Source: Nocardia asteroides
GTDB lineage: Bacteria > Actinomycetota > Actinomycetes > Mycobacteriales > Mycobacteriaceae
Assembly (NCBI GenBank): GCA_019930625.1
Contig: CP082844.1
Coordinates: 434,001 to 498,000, forward strand
Direction of reading: 5' to 3'
Length of the DNA stretch: 64,000 nucleotides
Shown here: in pieces, positions 61,247 through 64,000 of the stretch
Numbering within the stretch: the stretch's first letter is position 1
How the letters are laid out: every line of letters starts with the position of its first letter
Notes under the pieces: generated by a model
The model's input: only the letters and a program-made list of their open reading frames with translations
The model's database searches: none
Told to the model about the DNA's origin: nothing
Made by a program: the position numbers and the translations under genes

Positions 61247-62011
61247 TCAGAGATCGAAGGTCTCGCCCGGGGCCACAGCATGTACCGGACCCGCGAACTG
61301 GGCTTTGGCCTCGGCGATCACGTCCTCGCGGGAAGTCCACGGGGGGATGTGAGTGAGCAGCAGTTCCTTCACCCCCGCCTCGGCGGCGATCTGGCCTGCC
61401 TCGGTACCCGAAAGGTGAATGCCCGGTGGCCTGTTCGCCGGGTCATGCGTCCAGGACGCCTCCGCCATCAGGACGTCGGCGCCCTGCGCGAGCTCGTGGA
61501 CCTGGGAGCACAACGCGGTATCACCGGTGTAGACGAAGGTGCGTCCGGCGGCGGTGACGATCCGCAGCCCGTAGGACTCCGGCGGATGGTACATGCGGCG
61601 TGCGGTCACCGTGTGCCCGGGCCCGAACGAGATCGGCTCGCCTTCGGCCCAGGGCCGCATGTCGATCACGTCGGACCAGTCGTCGCATTCGCCGCCGACC
61701 TCGGCGGAGGCGTTGCCGATACGCAACGACGTGTCCGACGGGCCGCGCACGACCGCCTTGCCCTCGGGCGGAGTCGGATGGTAGCGACGCCACACCAGCA
61801 AACCGGGCAGGTCCAGACAGTGGTCCGCGTGCAGATGGGTCAGGAAGATGTCGACTTCACCAGGGTCGGCGTGGCGTTGCAACGCGCCGAGCACTCCCGG
61901 ACCGAAATCGATGACCGTCGGCCGCATGTCCGGGCCGGTCAGCAGATAACCCGACGCAGGAGAGTCCGGGCCGGACACACTGCCCGAGCACCCGAGGACG
62001 GTAAGGCGCAT
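61247..62011 (-). CDS. MBL-fold cyclic-nucleotide phosphodiesterase (Rv1339-like)
   Basis: The 254-residue metallo-beta-lactamase-fold protein has the metal ligands [23 protein letters not shown] and a C-terminal LLLTHIPPW. It corresponds to Rv1339, which hydrolyses cAMP in mycobacteria, and has the same place next to rph. The ATG follows GGGGGA. The upstream rhomboid gene is in the same direction with a 68-bp gap; the glutamate racemase gene murI that separates them in M. tuberculosis is not here. Confidence 0.93.
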   Translation of the reverse strand: MRLTVLGCSGSVSGPDSPASGYLLTGPDMRPTVIDFGPGVLGALQRHADPGEVDIFLTHLHADHCLDLPGLLVWRRYHPTPPEGKAVVRGPSDTSLRIGNASAEVGGECDDWSDVIDMRPWAEGEPISFGPGHTVTARRMYHPPESYGLRIVTAAGRTFVYTGDTALCSQVHELAQGADVLMAEASWTHDPANRPPGIHLSGTEAGQIAAEAGVKELLLTHIPPWTSREDVIAEAKAQFAGPVHAVAPGETFDL

Positions 62012-62079
62012 TCCCCCATGCTGCCACGCGGAATTCTCACTCAAGAAAGGATCCCCCACATTCTCCCGCGGGCCGCGCG

Positions 62080-62805
62080 TCACCGCGGCGAAGCGCCGAA
62101 TCCGGCTCGGTCCCCGCGGCGGTTTCGTCGTGCATCTCCAGAGAGTACCCAGGCGGCCAGCAATCCACTCAACGCGCCGAATAGATGCCCCTGCCAAGAG
62201 ATTCGGTCCTGTCCCGGCAGCACCCCCCACAGCAGCGATCCGTACAGGGCCAGCACCACGAGGCCGAGCGCGATCTGGCCCACGTTCCTGGCGAACCAGC
62301 CACGGGAGATCAGGAAGGTCAACCAGCCGAATACCAGCGAGGACGCACCGAGATGCACGCTGCCGGCCGCTCCGGTGAGCCAGACGCCGAGCCCGGCCAG
62401 CAGCCAGATGATCGCGGTCGCGGCCAGCCCCCGGCCGATCCCCGCCAGCAGCACGAGGAAACCGAGCACCAGCACTGGAAGCGTATTGCCGATCAGGTGC
62501 CCCCAGCCGCCGTGCAGCAACGGCGCGAACAGGATGCCGGACAGGCCGTCGGCGCGGCGCGGCTCGATGCCTGCGTAGTCGAGCCGTCCGCCGACCACGG
62601 AGTCGACCCCTTCGAGCCCGTAGAGCGCCGCGACGAAGCAGGCGATCAGCATCCCCGCGCGCAGCCAGAACTGTTTGACCGCGGCGAAACCCGCGGTGTT
62701 GGGCGGCGTGGACGGCCCCGGCGCGCTGACGGGCTTGCCCAGGCGCGCACGGATCGCAGCGATCCGATCAGGGTCGAACGACGACCCGGTTCCCGCGCCG
62801 GTCAT
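62080..62805 (-). CDS. Rhomboid-family intramembrane serine protease
   Basis: The 241-residue protein has a cytoplasmic N-terminal tail, six membrane helices, LLHGGWGHLIGNTLPVLVLG (rhomboid WR/HxxxN-type loop), the catalytic Ser in VHLGASSLVFGWL and the partner His in GHLFGALSGLLAAW. It cleaves substrates inside the membrane. It corresponds in place to Rv1337. The ATG follows GAGGAGG. It lies between cysM and the phosphodiesterase gene, all in the same direction. Confidence 0.94.
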   Translation of the reverse strand: MTGAGTGSSFDPDRIAAIRARLGKPVSAPGPSTPPNTAGFAAVKQFWLRAGMLIACFVAALYGLEGVDSVVGGRLDYAGIEPRRADGLSGILFAPLLHGGWGHLIGNTLPVLVLGFLVLLAGIGRGLAATAIIWLLAGLGVWLTGAAGSVHLGASSLVFGWLTFLISRGWFARNVGQIALGLVVLALYGSLLWGVLPGQDRISWQGHLFGALSGLLAAWVLSGDARRNRRGDRAGFGASPR

Positions 62806-62870
62806 GGCCACCTCCTCGCCGTTGCGGGGGCGTGGCCCCGCCTCATCGAGGGTACCGGCGCGGCCGGGAA

Positions 62871-64000
<1,130 letters not shown>

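Overview
The window looks like chromosomal DNA of a high-GC, mycolic-acid-bearing actinobacterium, most likely Nocardia (Rhodococcus is the main alternative). The signs are strong G/C bias at third codon positions, an antigen-85-type esterase, an EthA-type Baeyer-Villiger monooxygenase, EspR-like and IdeR-like regulatory features, DUF5313 and DUF6131 small proteins, and a cysO-cysM-rhomboid-(Rv1339-like)-rph-rdgB-DUF3817 block that matches the mycobacterial order except that murI is absent. I see no tRNA, rRNA, CRISPR array, complete insertion sequence or phage region. It reads as ordinary chromosome with many small regulator/target pairs.

Layout. 1-4750: an IclR regulator (cut by the window edge) diverges from glpF-glpK-glpD, with two matching 15-bp palindromes between them. 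4756-8763: a small acidic protein, a methyltransferase, and an acyl-CoA dehydrogenase/APH-kinase/DUF6285 operon followed by decayed sequence. 8764-15852: an HxlR/P450 divergent pair, an SDR, a FUSC transporter fused to an SRPBCC domain, an amidase, and a TcmP-like methyltransferase behind an IdeR box. 15854-21410: a CDF metal exporter, paired fluoride channels, a universal stress protein, an amine oxidase, and an enoyl-CoA hydratase-TetR operon with a triple operator. 21594-24504: a PapA-like acyltransferase, a ROK repressor, and a truncated sugar-binding lipoprotein that looks like the remains of the ROK target operon. 24918-27518: an overlapping three-gene operon with type VII secretion-substrate character but no ESX core genes. 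27686-34823: an antigen-85-like esterase, a DDN-family oxidoreductase, a DUF1460 secreted protein, EthA-like monooxygenase/AraC, and an SF1 helicase with an unrecognised N-terminal domain.

34896-44864: an ECF sigma factor with SnoaL domain, a PPOX-family protein, a VIT1-like transporter, a run of very small stress/membrane proteins (CsbD, DUF6131 and others), an EspR-like regulator, DUF418 protein/OhrR-like MarR, a ChaA-type antiporter and a PhoU. 44883-52550: a second ECF sigma factor, a haloalkane dehalogenase, a lipoprotein HNH nuclease, an NTF2-like/XRE pair, LysR, an FAD monooxygenase and PadR. 52609-58544: a DHA2 drug exporter with C-terminal winged helix, a group-2 sigma factor, two TetR regulators and an SDR. 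58616-64000: a candidate 34-residue repeat peptide, LprD-position protein, DUF3817, rdgB, rph, an Rv1339-like phosphodiesterase, rhomboid, cysM and the C-terminal part of cysO.

The recurring theme is local control: most one- or two-gene metabolic or export units sit beside their own regulator, and for at least eight of them a palindromic operator can be read directly in the intergenic DNA. The best candidates for something under-described are the orphan type-VII-like operon, the helicase with the unknown N-terminal domain, the FUSC-SRPBCC fusion, the 13-bp-phased triple CTCTAGAG operator, the iron-box methyltransferase, and the two small ORFs with good translation or termination signals.
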